Counted from the stretch's first letter, positions 6,660 through 14,411 are shown. The stretch is DNA of 21,129 nt from Bacillota bacterium (GCA_023444055.1 JAEZRV010000042.1:1-21129); one strand, 5' to 3'. The notes: generated by a model not told the origin, from the sequence alone. Numbers and translations: made by a program.

Positions 6660-7634
6660 ATGCAGCTTAATACAGTTGCTTACGCTGAACGCAAACGCCT
6701 ATTACCTAAAAATATGTTTTTAGCATCTATATATATAATAGTATTTATTTTTCTTGCAGTGGGCATAATTTCATTTATATCAGCCTATAAAATTACTCAC
6801 CCCAGTAAAATAGAGACACCTCAGATCACCTCTAATATTGCTCCAAATTATAAAAATATCAGTTTCATCGGCGAATCAGAGGAAAAAATTAACGGTTGGT
6901 TTTTCTCATCAGGAACTTCAAAAACATCTATTTTGTTGGTTCATGGGTATGGGAAAAATAGATTACAATATGATGAAGAAACGTTTAAACTCATCTCCCG
7001 TCTTATTAATGAAGATTTGAATGTTTTAACTATTGATTTAAGAGGTTCAGGAAATTCGGCTGGCTCAATAACCACATTTGGTAAAAAGGAGACTAGAGAT
7101 GTTTTGAGTGCCATAAAATATTTAAAGCAGCGTGGAACTGAAAGAATAATTCTTATGGGATTTTCAACAGGTGCTTCCTCCTGTCTTTCTGCCATATGTG
7201 AAACACCTTATAGAGACAGTATTATAGGTGTAATAGGTGACAGCCCTTATTCCACTATTGATAACTATATAGATTATGCTATTTATTCAAACAGTTTTCT
7301 GCCAGATGTGGCTTTTAAAAATACAATTGAGTTTTGTGTCAAAAAGCTTACAAAAGTATCAAGTGATATGGATATAATTCCAAAAATACCTTCAATTACG
7401 CAGACACCAGTTTTTTTGATTGATGGTGTTCAGAAAAATATTGATGCCTCAGATAATACCAAACTGATTTATGAAATGTTGTATAGAAGAAGTCCTGTAA
7501 CTGCACATTATTGGAACTCAGGTGCAAAAGAATATTGTAATAGCTTCTTAGAATACCCAGAACAATATATGAATAAAGTTGTAGAATTTATTCATGGATG
7601 TATTGAAGATGCTGATAAGTCTGATAAAGACTAA
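6660..7634 (+). CDS. Membrane-anchored alpha/beta-hydrolase fold protein
   Basis: A 324-residue protein with a basic N-terminus and one hydrophobic segment (about 20-42), so the catalytic domain probably lies outside the cytoplasm as a signal-anchored protein. The alpha/beta-hydrolase fold shows in LLVHGYG (93-98), TIDLRGSGNS (114-123) and the nucleophile elbow GFSTG (Ser149), similar to BAAT/dienelactone/YqkD-type 'alpha/beta hydrolase' proteins. At the usual acid site (HGxxD) the sequence reads DGVQKN, and at the usual His site (GAxH) it reads GAKEY, so the other two triad residues look lost or moved. ATG 6660 has GGAGG nine bases upstream. It is the only plus-strand gene and diverges from the PflX-type gene. 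The substrate is unknown and catalysis is uncertain. Confidence 0.78.
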   Translation: MQLNTVAYAERKRLLPKNMFLASIYIIVFIFLAVGIISFISAYKITHPSKIETPQITSNIAPNYKNISFIGESEEKINGWFFSSGTSKTSILLVHGYGKNRLQYDEETFKLISRLINEDLNVLTIDLRGSGNSAGSITTFGKKETRDVLSAIKYLKQRGTERIILMGFSTGASSCLSAICETPYRDSIIGVIGDSPYSTIDNYIDYAIYSNSFLPDVAFKNTIEFCVKKLTKVSSDMDIIPKIPSITQTPVFLIDGVQKNIDASDNTKLIYEMLYRRSPVTAHYWNSGAKEYCNSFLEYPEQYMNKVVEFIHGCIEDADKSDKD

Positions 7635-7639
7635 TAAAG

Positions 7640-7732
7640 AGGCTGTTGCAAAACATCTCTTAACCGCAATTATATAATTTGGTTAAAACCAAACATAAAA
7701 TATAATTGTTAAGATGCATTTTGCGACAGCCT
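7640..7732. repeat. 93-base MITE-like inverted repeat, likely bidirectional terminator
   Basis: The ends AGGCTGTTGCAAAA and TTTTGCGACAGCCT are near-perfect inverted repeats, and the complementarity continues inward with small bulges (CATCTCTTAAC against GTTAAGATG) to the apex TTGGTTAAAACCAA. The whole element can fold into one long hairpin. The GGCTGTTGCAAAA end recalls terminal repeats of some IS families in clostridia, so it may be a miniature transposable element. I see no clear target duplication. It lies between the convergent hydrolase and flgN-like genes, where it would stop transcription from both sides. Confidence 0.6.
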
Positions 7733-7781
7733 ATTTTATAACTAATTAAAATTCCCCTACCTATATACCACACAAAAATCT

Positions 7782-8264
7782 CTATTTCTTTTTATCAATA
7801 AAGTATGATGGATTTTCAAGCTTTGAAACTATATTGTAGCCATTATTCACCATCTTGTGTTGCTTTACACGTCTTATTTCACTTGCCAGCTTGTCAAGTA
7901 CAGCTTGTACTTTATTTCTATTATCAATCTCAAGTTTCTCAATCTGTGTAGCAGTGTTTGATATATCAGATATAATTTGCTTTAGCTCTGCCGCTCCTTT
8001 TAACTGAGTCATGTGAATTTCTTCAATACTTTGCACACCTAGTACTGATTTCATTCTTAAATAATATACTTCAAATGCCTCATCGAGCTCACCTATTAAA
8101 TCTATTTGCTGCTGCTTTAGATCAATTAATGTATTGAGTTTATCAGTACTATCCTCGTTAATAATTTCCGACTGCATTTTAGTAAGGTCTAATATTTCAT
8201 TTACTATATTCAACTTTTTATCAGATATCTCAATAAGTTTTTGTATATATTGTTCTGGAGTCAT
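7782..8264 (-). CDS. flgN: FlgN-like flagellar export chaperone
   Basis: A 160-residue, almost wholly helical protein with heptad-like patterns, fitting FlgN, the cytoplasmic chaperone for the hook-associated proteins FlgK and FlgL. The opening MTPEQYIQKLIEI, the central ...LIDLKQQQIDLIGELDEAF and the C-terminal helix ending near NPSYFIDKKK are compatible with the family, which has few invariant residues. The gene follows flaG-fliD-fliS, and FlgN/FliT-type chaperones are common there. The frame opens at a TTG (8291), but ATG 8264 is chosen because GGAAGGA lies about 8 bases upstream. A 248-base gap with hairpins separates it from fliS. FliT is the main alternative. Confidence 0.6.
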   Translation of the reverse strand: MTPEQYIQKLIEISDKKLNIVNEILDLTKMQSEIINEDSTDKLNTLIDLKQQQIDLIGELDEAFEVYYLRMKSVLGVQSIEEIHMTQLKGAAELKQIISDISNTATQIEKLEIDNRNKVQAVLDKLASEIRRVKQHKMVNNGYNIVSKLENPSYFIDKKK

Positions 8265-8334
8265 TACTTTTTTCCTTCCTGATAAACACAAAGTTATTCA
8301 AGCTTTGGATATCTTATACCAGCTTACATGAAGT

Positions 8335-8372
8335 AAAACACCTCACAAGCCCTTATTGGAGTGAAGTGCTTT
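8335..8372 (-). terminator. Possible terminator between fliS and flgN-like gene
   Basis: On the minus strand AAAGCACTTCAC pairs with GTGAGGTGTTTT (12 pairs including two G-U) around a 14-base loop, ending in a U-rich run and followed by ACTTC. This could end or attenuate the flaG-fliD-fliS transcript. The U-tract is short and partly inside the stem, so read-through into flgN is possible. Confidence 0.4.
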
Positions 8373-8458
8373 ATTCATAAATCTGTTAATTAGTCATCAG
8401 CTTATTTAAACTATTGTTTAATCTTTTTGCAATTCAGCAAATAGTCAATTACTACCGG

Positions 8459-8492
8459 CAAGTCTATAGTCTCGACTTGAGGCTAAAGCCTC
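8459..8492 (-). other. Two adjacent small hairpins after fliS
   Basis: GAGGCT/AGCCTC (8479-8492, 2-base centre) and CAAGTC/GACTTG (8459-8464 with 8474-8479) form two neighbouring stems, sharing one base, 20-50 bases after the fliS stop. Neither has a following U-tract on the minus strand. They may protect the 3' end of upstream mRNA or be part of a small dispersed repeat. Confidence 0.3.
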
Positions 8493-8512
8493 CTAGAGTT
8501 CATATAAACAGT

Positions 8513-8917
8513 TTATTTAGCTATTTTCTCTGTTACTGGGACAGAATTCTTTGCTATTTTCATCGCTTGAGCCCAAGTATCTCTCAACTCTTTAGAATAC
8601 CCAAGAATTTCTTCTACTATGCTGTTATCCTTCTTAATATTAGCTTCAACAAGTCGTCTATGCATATACTCATATAAACTGCTCAACCCTTCTGAAACTT
8701 CATAATTCATGTCTAAAGTAGCTTGAAACTCATTTATTATTGCCTGTGCTCTTAAAATACTGCTATTTGCTTTCTCTATATTATTCACTTCAATAGCATT
8801 CTGAGCCTGCATAAGGAACTTTACCAAACCATTATATAGCATTAAAGTCAATTCCTCAGGTGTAGATGTCTTAATAGAATTCTCCTTATATTGGTTCAAA
8901 CCATTATTTGTTACCAT
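8513..8917 (-). CDS. fliS: Flagellin export chaperone FliS
   Basis: A 134-residue protein with the standard FliS layout: a short N-terminal tail with NQYKENSIKTSTPEEL, then LMLYNGLVKFL, a middle AQAIINEFQATLDM and the SSLYEYMHRRLVEANI helix. FliS binds the C-terminus of unfolded flagellin in the cytoplasm and prevents early polymerisation before export. ATG 8917 follows AGGAGGG by 5 bases. It lies after fliD in the usual Firmicute order, with a 231-base gap containing an 8-bp inverted repeat. Length and motifs match the family throughout. Confidence 0.95.
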   Translation of the reverse strand: MVTNNGLNQYKENSIKTSTPEELTLMLYNGLVKFLMQAQNAIEVNNIEKANSSILRAQAIINEFQATLDMNYEVSEGLSSLYEYMHRRLVEANIKKDNSIVEEILGYSKELRDTWAQAMKIAKNSVPVTEKIAK

Positions 8918-8972
8918 TAGTGCCCTCCTAATATCTTATAATTATGTGCATATTACACGTTTGTATAAATAT

Positions 8973-9023
8973 GCCCATGCCCCACATTTATCACAAGAAC
9001 ATCAAGACAGAAATAGCATGGGC
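8973..9023 (-). other. Inverted repeat in the fliD-fliS gap
   Basis: GCCCATGC (8973-8980) and GCATGGGC (9016-9023) are perfect reverse complements separated by 35 bases. In the minus-strand transcript they would form a G+C-rich stem with a large loop between fliD and fliS. It may uncouple or stabilise the two parts of the message. There is no clear U-tract. Confidence 0.35.
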
Positions 9024-9148
9024 TCAGAAACTTCTTTAATAATCTTGAAGTCATTCAACCTTCTCATCAATTTTATTGCAATCAGTATACTACTACTTAT
9101 TTATTAAGCTCATAAAGTCTTTATCTGTAATTAAAGCTCTCTATATAG

Positions 9149-11107
9149 TTACTGACCGCCACCTAGCATAGACATCAGATTGCTTTGCTGCTCATTCAGT
9201 TTACTAAGTGCTGCTTCCATTGCTGAAAATTTGGCATATAATGCATCTTCTTTATGCTTAAGCTTGTCATTCATTTCGTCAATAGTTTCTTGGAAACTCT
9301 GCATCTCCTTAAATAAAATGTTTGTATACTCGGAGCGATCGCCAGCTATACCTGCTTTCTCTAATAAAGCACCTTTAAATCCATTTTTATCAGTACTAGT
9401 CCTTATTGCATTCTGAATTATATCAGATAACCTCTGGGCTATACCTGATTCCTTATATCTCTCATTTTTAGCTGCAGCGCTATCTATCGCAGAATAATAA
9501 GATACATCAGAGGTTTTTGTAAATAACTTTTTAACTTGCTCAGACTTATTTGTAAGTGCATCCTTCAGCTTTATTTCATTTATCTCAAGCTTACCATTTT
9601 TTGTATAGTCTGAGGATGTTGTTATTCCTATTGATGAAAGAGATATCCCGGCTCCCTCAACAGAATCATATAATGTAGTCCTTAAATTTGCTAAAATACC
9701 AGTCAATATACTGTCATTTTTTAATAAACCAGACTTAGCCTTTGCTTCCCACTTTTCTATTTGCTCTTTGGTCATATTTTCCTTTTGATCATCTGATAGT
9801 GGGGCATAATCACGATACTTTTCTTCGCTAAGCTTGTTATTAATTTTCTCAATTAATTCATTATACTTGTCTACAAATCCTTTTAAATAATCATATGTCT
9901 TTGTAGAATCAGCTTTTATAGTTGCCTCAATAGGCTTTGTAACTTCACCTGAAACGGGATCTGTTCCTGCTGTAAAATCTTCCTTAATATTATAAGTTAT
10001 CCCATCATACGTGAATGAGTTTGATGACCTTACAATCTTTGTACCATCACTTAAAGTAACACTTGCATCAGTTCCCTTATCTGTACCTGTTATACCAAGT
10101 GATGACATAAACGTTCCTGTTGTATCTGCAACCGAAATTTCCTCAGTAACCCCTGTACCATTAGATTTTATTGAGAAGCTGTTTTTAGTAATATCATACT
10201 TCATTGTTACATTTAAGCCTGCTTTTGCATTTACTTCATCAATAATATCTTGAATGGATGTTTTTGATGCATCAAAGCTAAATTCAGTTTCATTAATTGT
10301 AAATGCAATAGTATCGGCTGCTCCAAAAGTAGGAGTTGTGTTGAACGCATTTGTTAAATCTGCGATATTAGTATCCAAGCTAATCTTATTTGAAAGATTT
10401 GATGAATCTAATCCAAGAACACTTTTAGCTGTACTTTCTGAGCTAATACTAAATGTGTCAGTTGACCTAGCAGCAGAAAATTTAAGTCCATCAGAAGTTG
10501 AATTTAAGTCAACATTAATTTTGTCAGATCCAAATGCATCATTAATCTTCTGCTGTAGTGATGTTTTAAGGTCAGCAACAGTCGTAATACTTCCATCAGT
10601 AGCAAGGCTAATACTTTTAGTAACACCATTTAATGTAATCGAAAGAGTATTATTTGAGCTAGATATAGCTGCCAAGTCTGTTAGATTTATGGCTCCACCC
10701 TCAATATTTTTACTTACATTTCCGCCTTCTACAACCGCTGATGTAGCAGTTTTTAGCTCTGTGATAGAATATGTTCCTGCTTGTGCGCCTGATATTCCTG
10801 TTAATGTAACATAATTTGTAGAAGTAGTATCACCATATGACGTTGTAAAGCTGGAAAATGCATTCTCAGATTTCAAATTCAATGGTGAAGTTGTATCAAA
10901 GTAAGTGCTATAAAAACTTTGAAGAGACGATGTTATTTCTCTATAAGCATCCGTCTTCCATTCAGCAATCTGAACTTTTGCTTCTACCTTTTCAACTTTT
11001 GCTCTGTTCGCAGCTAGCATCTGCTGTATTACTGTATCAGTGTCCATACCTGATACTAAACCTGATAATCTTAATGAACTATTTGTTGTATTATTAACAC
11101 CGGACAT
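9149..11107 (-). CDS. fliD: Flagellar filament cap protein FliD
   Basis: FliD/HAP2 forms the cap at the filament tip and guides flagellin polymerisation outside the cell. The 652-residue protein has the conserved N-terminal region (LRLSGLVSGMDTDTVIQQML, then a coiled coil KVEAKVQIAEWKTDAYREI) and the FliD C-terminal domain ending in a long coiled coil (EMNDKLKHKEDALYAKFSAM and LSKLNEQQSNLMSML). The middle, about residues 80-430, is a Ser/Thr/Asn-rich variable region, longer than in many species and likely surface-exposed. Three starts are close together: GTG 11116, ATG 11113 (overlapping the flaG stop as TGATG) and ATG 11107. ATG 11107 is chosen because AAGG lies 8 bases away; the first two are too near it. 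The overlap suggests coupling to flaG. Confidence 0.95.
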   Translation of the reverse strand: MSGVNNTTNSSLRLSGLVSGMDTDTVIQQMLAANRAKVEKVEAKVQIAEWKTDAYREITSSLQSFYSTYFDTTSPLNLKSENAFSSFTTSYGDTTSTNYVTLTGISGAQAGTYSITELKTATSAVVEGGNVSKNIEGGAINLTDLAAISSSNNTLSITLNGVTKSISLATDGSITTVADLKTSLQQKINDAFGSDKINVDLNSTSDGLKFSAARSTDTFSISSESTAKSVLGLDSSNLSNKISLDTNIADLTNAFNTTPTFGAADTIAFTINETEFSFDASKTSIQDIIDEVNAKAGLNVTMKYDITKNSFSIKSNGTGVTEEISVADTTGTFMSSLGITGTDKGTDASVTLSDGTKIVRSSNSFTYDGITYNIKEDFTAGTDPVSGEVTKPIEATIKADSTKTYDYLKGFVDKYNELIEKINNKLSEEKYRDYAPLSDDQKENMTKEQIEKWEAKAKSGLLKNDSILTGILANLRTTLYDSVEGAGISLSSIGITTSSDYTKNGKLEINEIKLKDALTNKSEQVKKLFTKTSDVSYYSAIDSAAAKNERYKESGIAQRLSDIIQNAIRTSTDKNGFKGALLEKAGIAGDRSEYTNILFKEMQSFQETIDEMNDKLKHKEDALYAKFSAMEAALSKLNEQQSNLMSMLGGGQ

Positions 11108-11112
11108 ACTCA

Positions 11113-11511
11113 TCACCTTCTTTCATCAACTAAAATTCCTGCCATCTCACATATCTTTGCTACCATATCTAAAATCTTTTCATTTGGTATCTCTTTTATA
11201 AGTTTATCTGTTTCAGAGTCATATACCTTTACCATTATTTGATTGGTTTCATCATGAATTGAAAATTCAAATCTTCTGTTGCCACCTTGAATTGCTTTAT
11301 TAGCTTTTTCTATGGCTTCAATTACAACTCTTTCGGATACAGGCATACATTCTCTATCATACTCATTCAATTGAGAAATGCTTTTGTTACCTGCTAAAGA
11401 CCAATCTTCATCAAGCTTAGCATTTATTTTATTCATTGCAGCTCTATTATTCGCATTGTTGCTACTGATGTTAACATTAGCACTAATGGACTCATTCTTT
11501 TCTATTTTCAT
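11113..11511 (-). CDS. flaG: FlaG family flagellar protein
   Basis: A 132-residue FlaG protein: a variable, Asn/Ser-rich N-terminus, then the conserved region with RRFEFSIHDETNQIMVKVYD, the DKLIKEIPNEKIL element and the MAGILVDER end. FlaG proteins influence filament length in several bacteria by an unsettled mechanism. ATG 11511 follows GGAGG by 6 bases. The stop codon overlaps an alternative fliD start. A SigD-type promoter lies just upstream, making this the first gene of the flagellar late operon here. Confidence 0.92.
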   Translation of the reverse strand: MKIEKNESISANVNISSNNANNRAAMNKINAKLDEDWSLAGNKSISQLNEYDRECMPVSERVVIEAIEKANKAIQGGNRRFEFSIHDETNQIMVKVYDSETDKLIKEIPNEKILDMVAKICEMAGILVDERR

Positions 11512-11542
11512 ACAACACCTCCATCAAACTCTTCTATTTGTT

Positions 11543-11570
11543 TTATCGGATATTTGATGTTAAGTGTTTA
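11543..11570 (-). promoter_or_regulatory. SigD (sigma-28) type promoter of flaG-fliD-fliS
   Basis: On the minus strand TAAA (11570-11567) is followed after 16 bases by TCCGATAA (11550-11543), close to the SigD consensus TAAA-N15-GCCGATAT. It lies about 32 bases before the flaG start, leaving room for a short leader with the GGAGG site. The genes downstream are typical SigD targets, so motif and context agree. Confidence 0.75.
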
Positions 11571-11601
11571 GCACTATTTAGTGTGGAATGTGATAAGATT
11601 A

Positions 11602-12351
11602 CTAAATGCTACACGTTTTATCTAATAACTCCTTGAAGTCATTCTCTAGGAAGTAATGAGCTAATACTTGCATCAGCTCAAAATCCTCTTCTGAATCAAT
11701 ATCTAACACCGCAGTATCCTTCATTAAGGTAATCCCAAATACACCATCAAATGGTGACATATTTAAAACATTAAGTAGACTATTTCTTCTATAGCAATAA
11801 ATAGATGCATTCATATCATAAACATTTGGAGCTTGTTGTCTTGCTGTGTAGGATGCATTTATTACTTTTTTAATCACACCATTATGTTCCTCTACCATAT
11901 TGAAATAAGGATTTCTCCTTGAAGGAACAACAGAAAATACAACATCATAATCCGATTCTTCTATTGTTTTATTTAAAGCACGTTGTATATCCTCAATCTT
12001 TCTGAATGGAGATGTAATATCTAAATCTATGATATACTCATACTCAATATTTTTTATTTTTTCCATATATTCAAGTGAATACCTGATTACAGGCACTTTA
12101 GGTGAAGAGTCCTGCGCAAGCTCACTTGGTCTTTGAATACATTCTAAATCATATTTACTAACTATCTCCAATAAATCCTTACTATCACTATTAGCACATA
12201 TATCAACCTTATGCTGAGTGTTTCTCTCTTTAAATAAGTATGCTGCAGCAATAGTATATTTTATTAGCTCGTTACCATAAAATTTTCTGATATTTTTATT
12301 TTTAACACCCTTTGAACCTGCCCTGCCACATATTGTAATCAAAATATTCAT
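11602..12351 (-). CDS. legF: CMP-legionaminic acid synthetase (NeuA-like)
   Basis: A 249-residue cytidylyltransferase of the NeuA/PtmB/LegF type that would activate the nonulosonic acid with CTP to give the CMP-sugar donor. The nucleotide-binding N-terminus reads ICGRAGSKGVKNKN, a slight variant of the family's I-P-A-R-x-G-S-K-G. Family features follow: QRPSELAQDSSP, IIDLDITSPFRKIEDI and the C-terminal DIDSEEDFE. The ATG overlaps the stop of the preceding oxidoreductase gene by four bases (ATGA), so the two are probably coupled. Legionaminate rather than sialate or pseudaminate is inferred from the neighbouring leg genes. It is the last gene of the glycan block before flaG. Confidence 0.85.
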   Translation of the reverse strand: MNILITICGRAGSKGVKNKNIRKFYGNELIKYTIAAAYLFKERNTQHKVDICANSDSKDLLEIVSKYDLECIQRPSELAQDSSPKVPVIRYSLEYMEKIKNIEYEYIIDLDITSPFRKIEDIQRALNKTIEESDYDVVFSVVPSRRNPYFNMVEEHNGVIKKVINASYTARQQAPNVYDMNASIYCYRRNSLLNVLNMSPFDGVFGITLMKDTAVLDIDSEEDFELMQVLAHYFLENDFKELLDKTCSI

Positions 12352-13283
12352 TGTAAAATCCTCCCCAAAGCTAAATCCAATACATCTTTACATACATTTA
12401 TATTATTCATACCACTATTTTGTATGATATTATCTAAAAAAAACTCCATTTCCTTTAAATACATAGCATTCTTATCAGTACTTAGCTTAATACTATCTCT
12501 TTCATCACTAAATTTTATTGTTTCATTGATAATATCCGCACTAATAATTCCTCTTTCTGTAAATAATTCAATTTGCCGCCTAGGCACTCTTCCAAAATAA
12601 TCAAGATGAACTTCAACAACTTTGTCTGTATACCGTGCAATATATACAGCTACATCTTCACTATTAATATCTAAATGGGAATACTTTCCATATATACATT
12701 TAACTTCTTCCGGAAAACCAAATAAATGTGTTATATAGTCCCATTCATGTATTAAGTCAGCACGTACACCTCCACCCTGTGCCTTATCAGCACTATAAAC
12801 CTTTCTATAATCTACAGTTGGCCTCCAATTCGGCAGGTAGCTAGAACATATCACTCTAACACAATAAATTTTTTCGTCCCTAATTATATTTTTAAGCTTT
12901 TGAATAACACCAGAAAATCTTAAAGGTCCTGCAACATAATAGACACCATCATCTTGAAATTTAAGATTATTAAAATTATATTCTTTATAATCCACTATCG
13001 GTTTCTCAATAAACATATTTTTAGTTCTATTTTCCATTAACTTCATAGTATCAAAATGCATGTTTGTTGGATTAGTTATAAATACAATATCATAATCATT
13101 TTCAAGCTCAGTCTCAGAATAAATAATCTTTTCAACTAAATCTTCTATTTCGTTATCAATAGGATTTAAAGTTTTTCTAAAAGCATGCACATGCAGATTT
13201 ATATTTTTTTTATCCGCAATCGTACTTAAATTTTTTATATGTCTCCTCCCTATGGAGCCTAAACCAAAAAAACAAACCTTCAT
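12348..13283 (-). CDS. Gfo/Idh/MocA family sugar oxidoreductase
   Basis: A 311-residue NAD(P)-dependent oxidoreductase. The dinucleotide-binding start is FGLGSIGRRH, the family's EKP motif is present (IEKPI, Lys94), and the GGG...D-x-x-H-x-x-D region is intact (D156, H159, D162). It is therefore likely to be catalytic on a sugar or nucleotide-sugar. It shares a YLPNWRP...DYR motif with the adjacent paralogue at 13286-14269. It is 2 bases downstream of that gene and overlaps legF by 4 bases. Oxidoreductases of this family occur in Campylobacter ptm-type flagellar glycan clusters. The substrate here is unknown; modification of legionaminate or supply of its precursor are both possible. Confidence 0.82.
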   Translation of the reverse strand: MKVCFFGLGSIGRRHIKNLSTIADKKNINLHVHAFRKTLNPIDNEIEDLVEKIIYSETELENDYDIVFITNPTNMHFDTMKLMENRTKNMFIEKPIVDYKEYNFNNLKFQDDGVYYVAGPLRFSGVIQKLKNIIRDEKIYCVRVICSSYLPNWRPTVDYRKVYSADKAQGGGVRADLIHEWDYITHLFGFPEEVKCIYGKYSHLDINSEDVAVYIARYTDKVVEVHLDYFGRVPRRQIELFTERGIISADIINETIKFSDERDSIKLSTDKNAMYLKEMEFFLDNIIQNSGMNNINVCKDVLDLALGRILQ

Positions 13284-13285
13284 AT

Positions 13286-14269
13286 TTACACTTCCTCAAT
13301 TTTGTCAATTATCTGTAGTGTATATTTATCATCCTCAAAAGTATATCTTTCTTTGTTGTCATTATTTCTAATTTTATTTATAAATATTATAAGCTCATCA
13401 AGGTATGCGTTTTCAATAATATTATCAGAATATCTATTATCCTTATTAATATTATCATATGATTTTATATTCTTCATAATTTTATCTGATAAATCATATT
13501 TATATAAACCATTTGGTGTACCATCCCAAGTCAAATATAAGTTTTCTGAGTATACTAACAGTTCTCTTACTGCTTTACGTGATACAACATCTACTATTAA
13601 AATACCTTTGTTTCCAGTTTCATGTTCTAACATGATTAAGTAATTATCCGGGTAATCTATATCAAGGCTGGAAATTTTGTCTTTAATGACTTTAACATCT
13701 TTAATTCTTCCAAATGTATTTATAATCCATGGCATATCTATAGCCAGGATCTCTCTGCATCCATTTGTTCGCTTGTCTCCAACAAAAAAGTTCCTATAAT
13801 CCTCCCACGGATGCCAATCCGGCAAATACTGACCTACATGGTACCTATAATTTACTTTTGATTTATCCTCTAATACAAAATTCTTAATAATCTGTATCTC
13901 ATTACGGTAAAGTAAGGTTGAAGACAAAAATAACATTACATTATATCTATCAGCTTCTTTAATAATTTCGTTATATCTGTCATGAAGTAAATTGAGCTCA
14001 CTAAATACATGTAACCCTTCTCTTATACATTCTAAAATAATACTGCCATGGCTTATAGGGGATGTACACACAAGTACAGCATAAGGAGCCTCAGCCTCTA
14101 TCGCAAGTTTTAAACTGCTATACGTATTTATATTATAAAGAGCTTTCACCTGTTCACGTCTTTCTTCGTTTGTATCCACACCTGCTAACGCAACATCTTT
14201 AAATGTATTTAATAGTAGCCCTATTCTTCTTTTTCCCATAGATCCTAAACCTATTACTAGCAATTTCAT
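13286..14269 (-). CDS. Divergent Gfo/Idh/MocA-like protein lacking catalytic residues
   Basis: A 327-residue protein of the Gfo/Idh/MocA fold with a good nucleotide-binding start (IGLGSMGKRR). Where active members have EKP it reads ELN (91-93), and where they have D-x-x-H-x-x-D it reads IDMPWIINTFG with no histidine. It shares YLPDWHP-x-x-DYR with the paralogue at 12348-13283. It may be a non-catalytic partner, a subunit of a heteromer, or an enzyme with a changed mechanism. The ATG has only a weak ribosome binding site. A 315-base gap separates it from legG upstream, and it is 2 bases from the next gene. Confidence 0.75.
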   Translation of the reverse strand: MKLLVIGLGSMGKRRIGLLLNTFKDVALAGVDTNEERREQVKALYNINTYSSLKLAIEAEAPYAVLVCTSPISHGSIILECIREGLHVFSELNLLHDRYNEIIKEADRYNVMLFLSSTLLYRNEIQIIKNFVLEDKSKVNYRYHVGQYLPDWHPWEDYRNFFVGDKRTNGCREILAIDMPWIINTFGRIKDVKVIKDKISSLDIDYPDNYLIMLEHETGNKGILIVDVVSRKAVRELLVYSENLYLTWDGTPNGLYKYDLSDKIMKNIKSYDNINKDNRYSDNIIENAYLDELIIFINKIRNNDNKERYTFEDDKYTLQIIDKIEEV

Positions 14270-14285
14270 ATTTTATTTTTCAAGT

Positions 14286-14411
14286 CTACCATTTCGCATA
14301 AGAACAAAAATCAATTAGTATCAGCTTAAAAACCCGATATCTATCGGTTTCACAGTTTAGGTAAAAGGCTAGAGAAAAATTTCTCCTGTAATTGACTTTA
14401 TGAAACGGCAC
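14286..14411 (-). CDS. Possible 41-residue small ORF in the legG-oxidoreductase gap
   Basis: The 315-base gap 14270-14584 is otherwise empty, yet contains a strong ribosome binding site (GGAGGT, 14426-14421) nine bases before a GTG. That GTG opens a 41-codon frame starting VPFHKVNYRRNF and ending SYAKW, stopping 16 bases before the oxidoreductase start. The product would be basic and aromatic-rich. I recognise no family. It could be a real small protein, a leader peptide coupled to the next gene (whose own ribosome site is weak), or a gene remnant. The frame overlaps small palindromes at 14334-14347 (CCGATA/TATCGG) and 14372-14385. Confidence 0.3.
   Translation of the reverse strand: MPFHKVNYRRNFSLAFYLNCETDRYRVFKLILIDFCSYAKW

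Noticed and set aside
8514..8677. Plus-strand frame (8414-8677) reaching into fliS
   Set aside because: It runs antisense through a clear FliS and has no recognisable domain or start signal.
10011..10814. Long plus-strand open frames opposite fliD (80 and 186 codons)
   Set aside because: They lie antisense to a well-supported FliD, have no ribosome binding site, and reflect the codon use of the Ser/Thr/Ala-rich FliD middle region.
14334..14347. CCGATAGATATCGG read as a SigD -10 element
   Set aside because: No TAAA lies 14-16 bases upstream on either strand; it is better read as a small palindrome.
14334..14352. The same palindrome as an intrinsic terminator on the minus strand
   Set aside because: The stem is only 5-6 bp with a tiny loop and a short U-run, and it lies inside the possible 41-codon frame in a co-directional operon.
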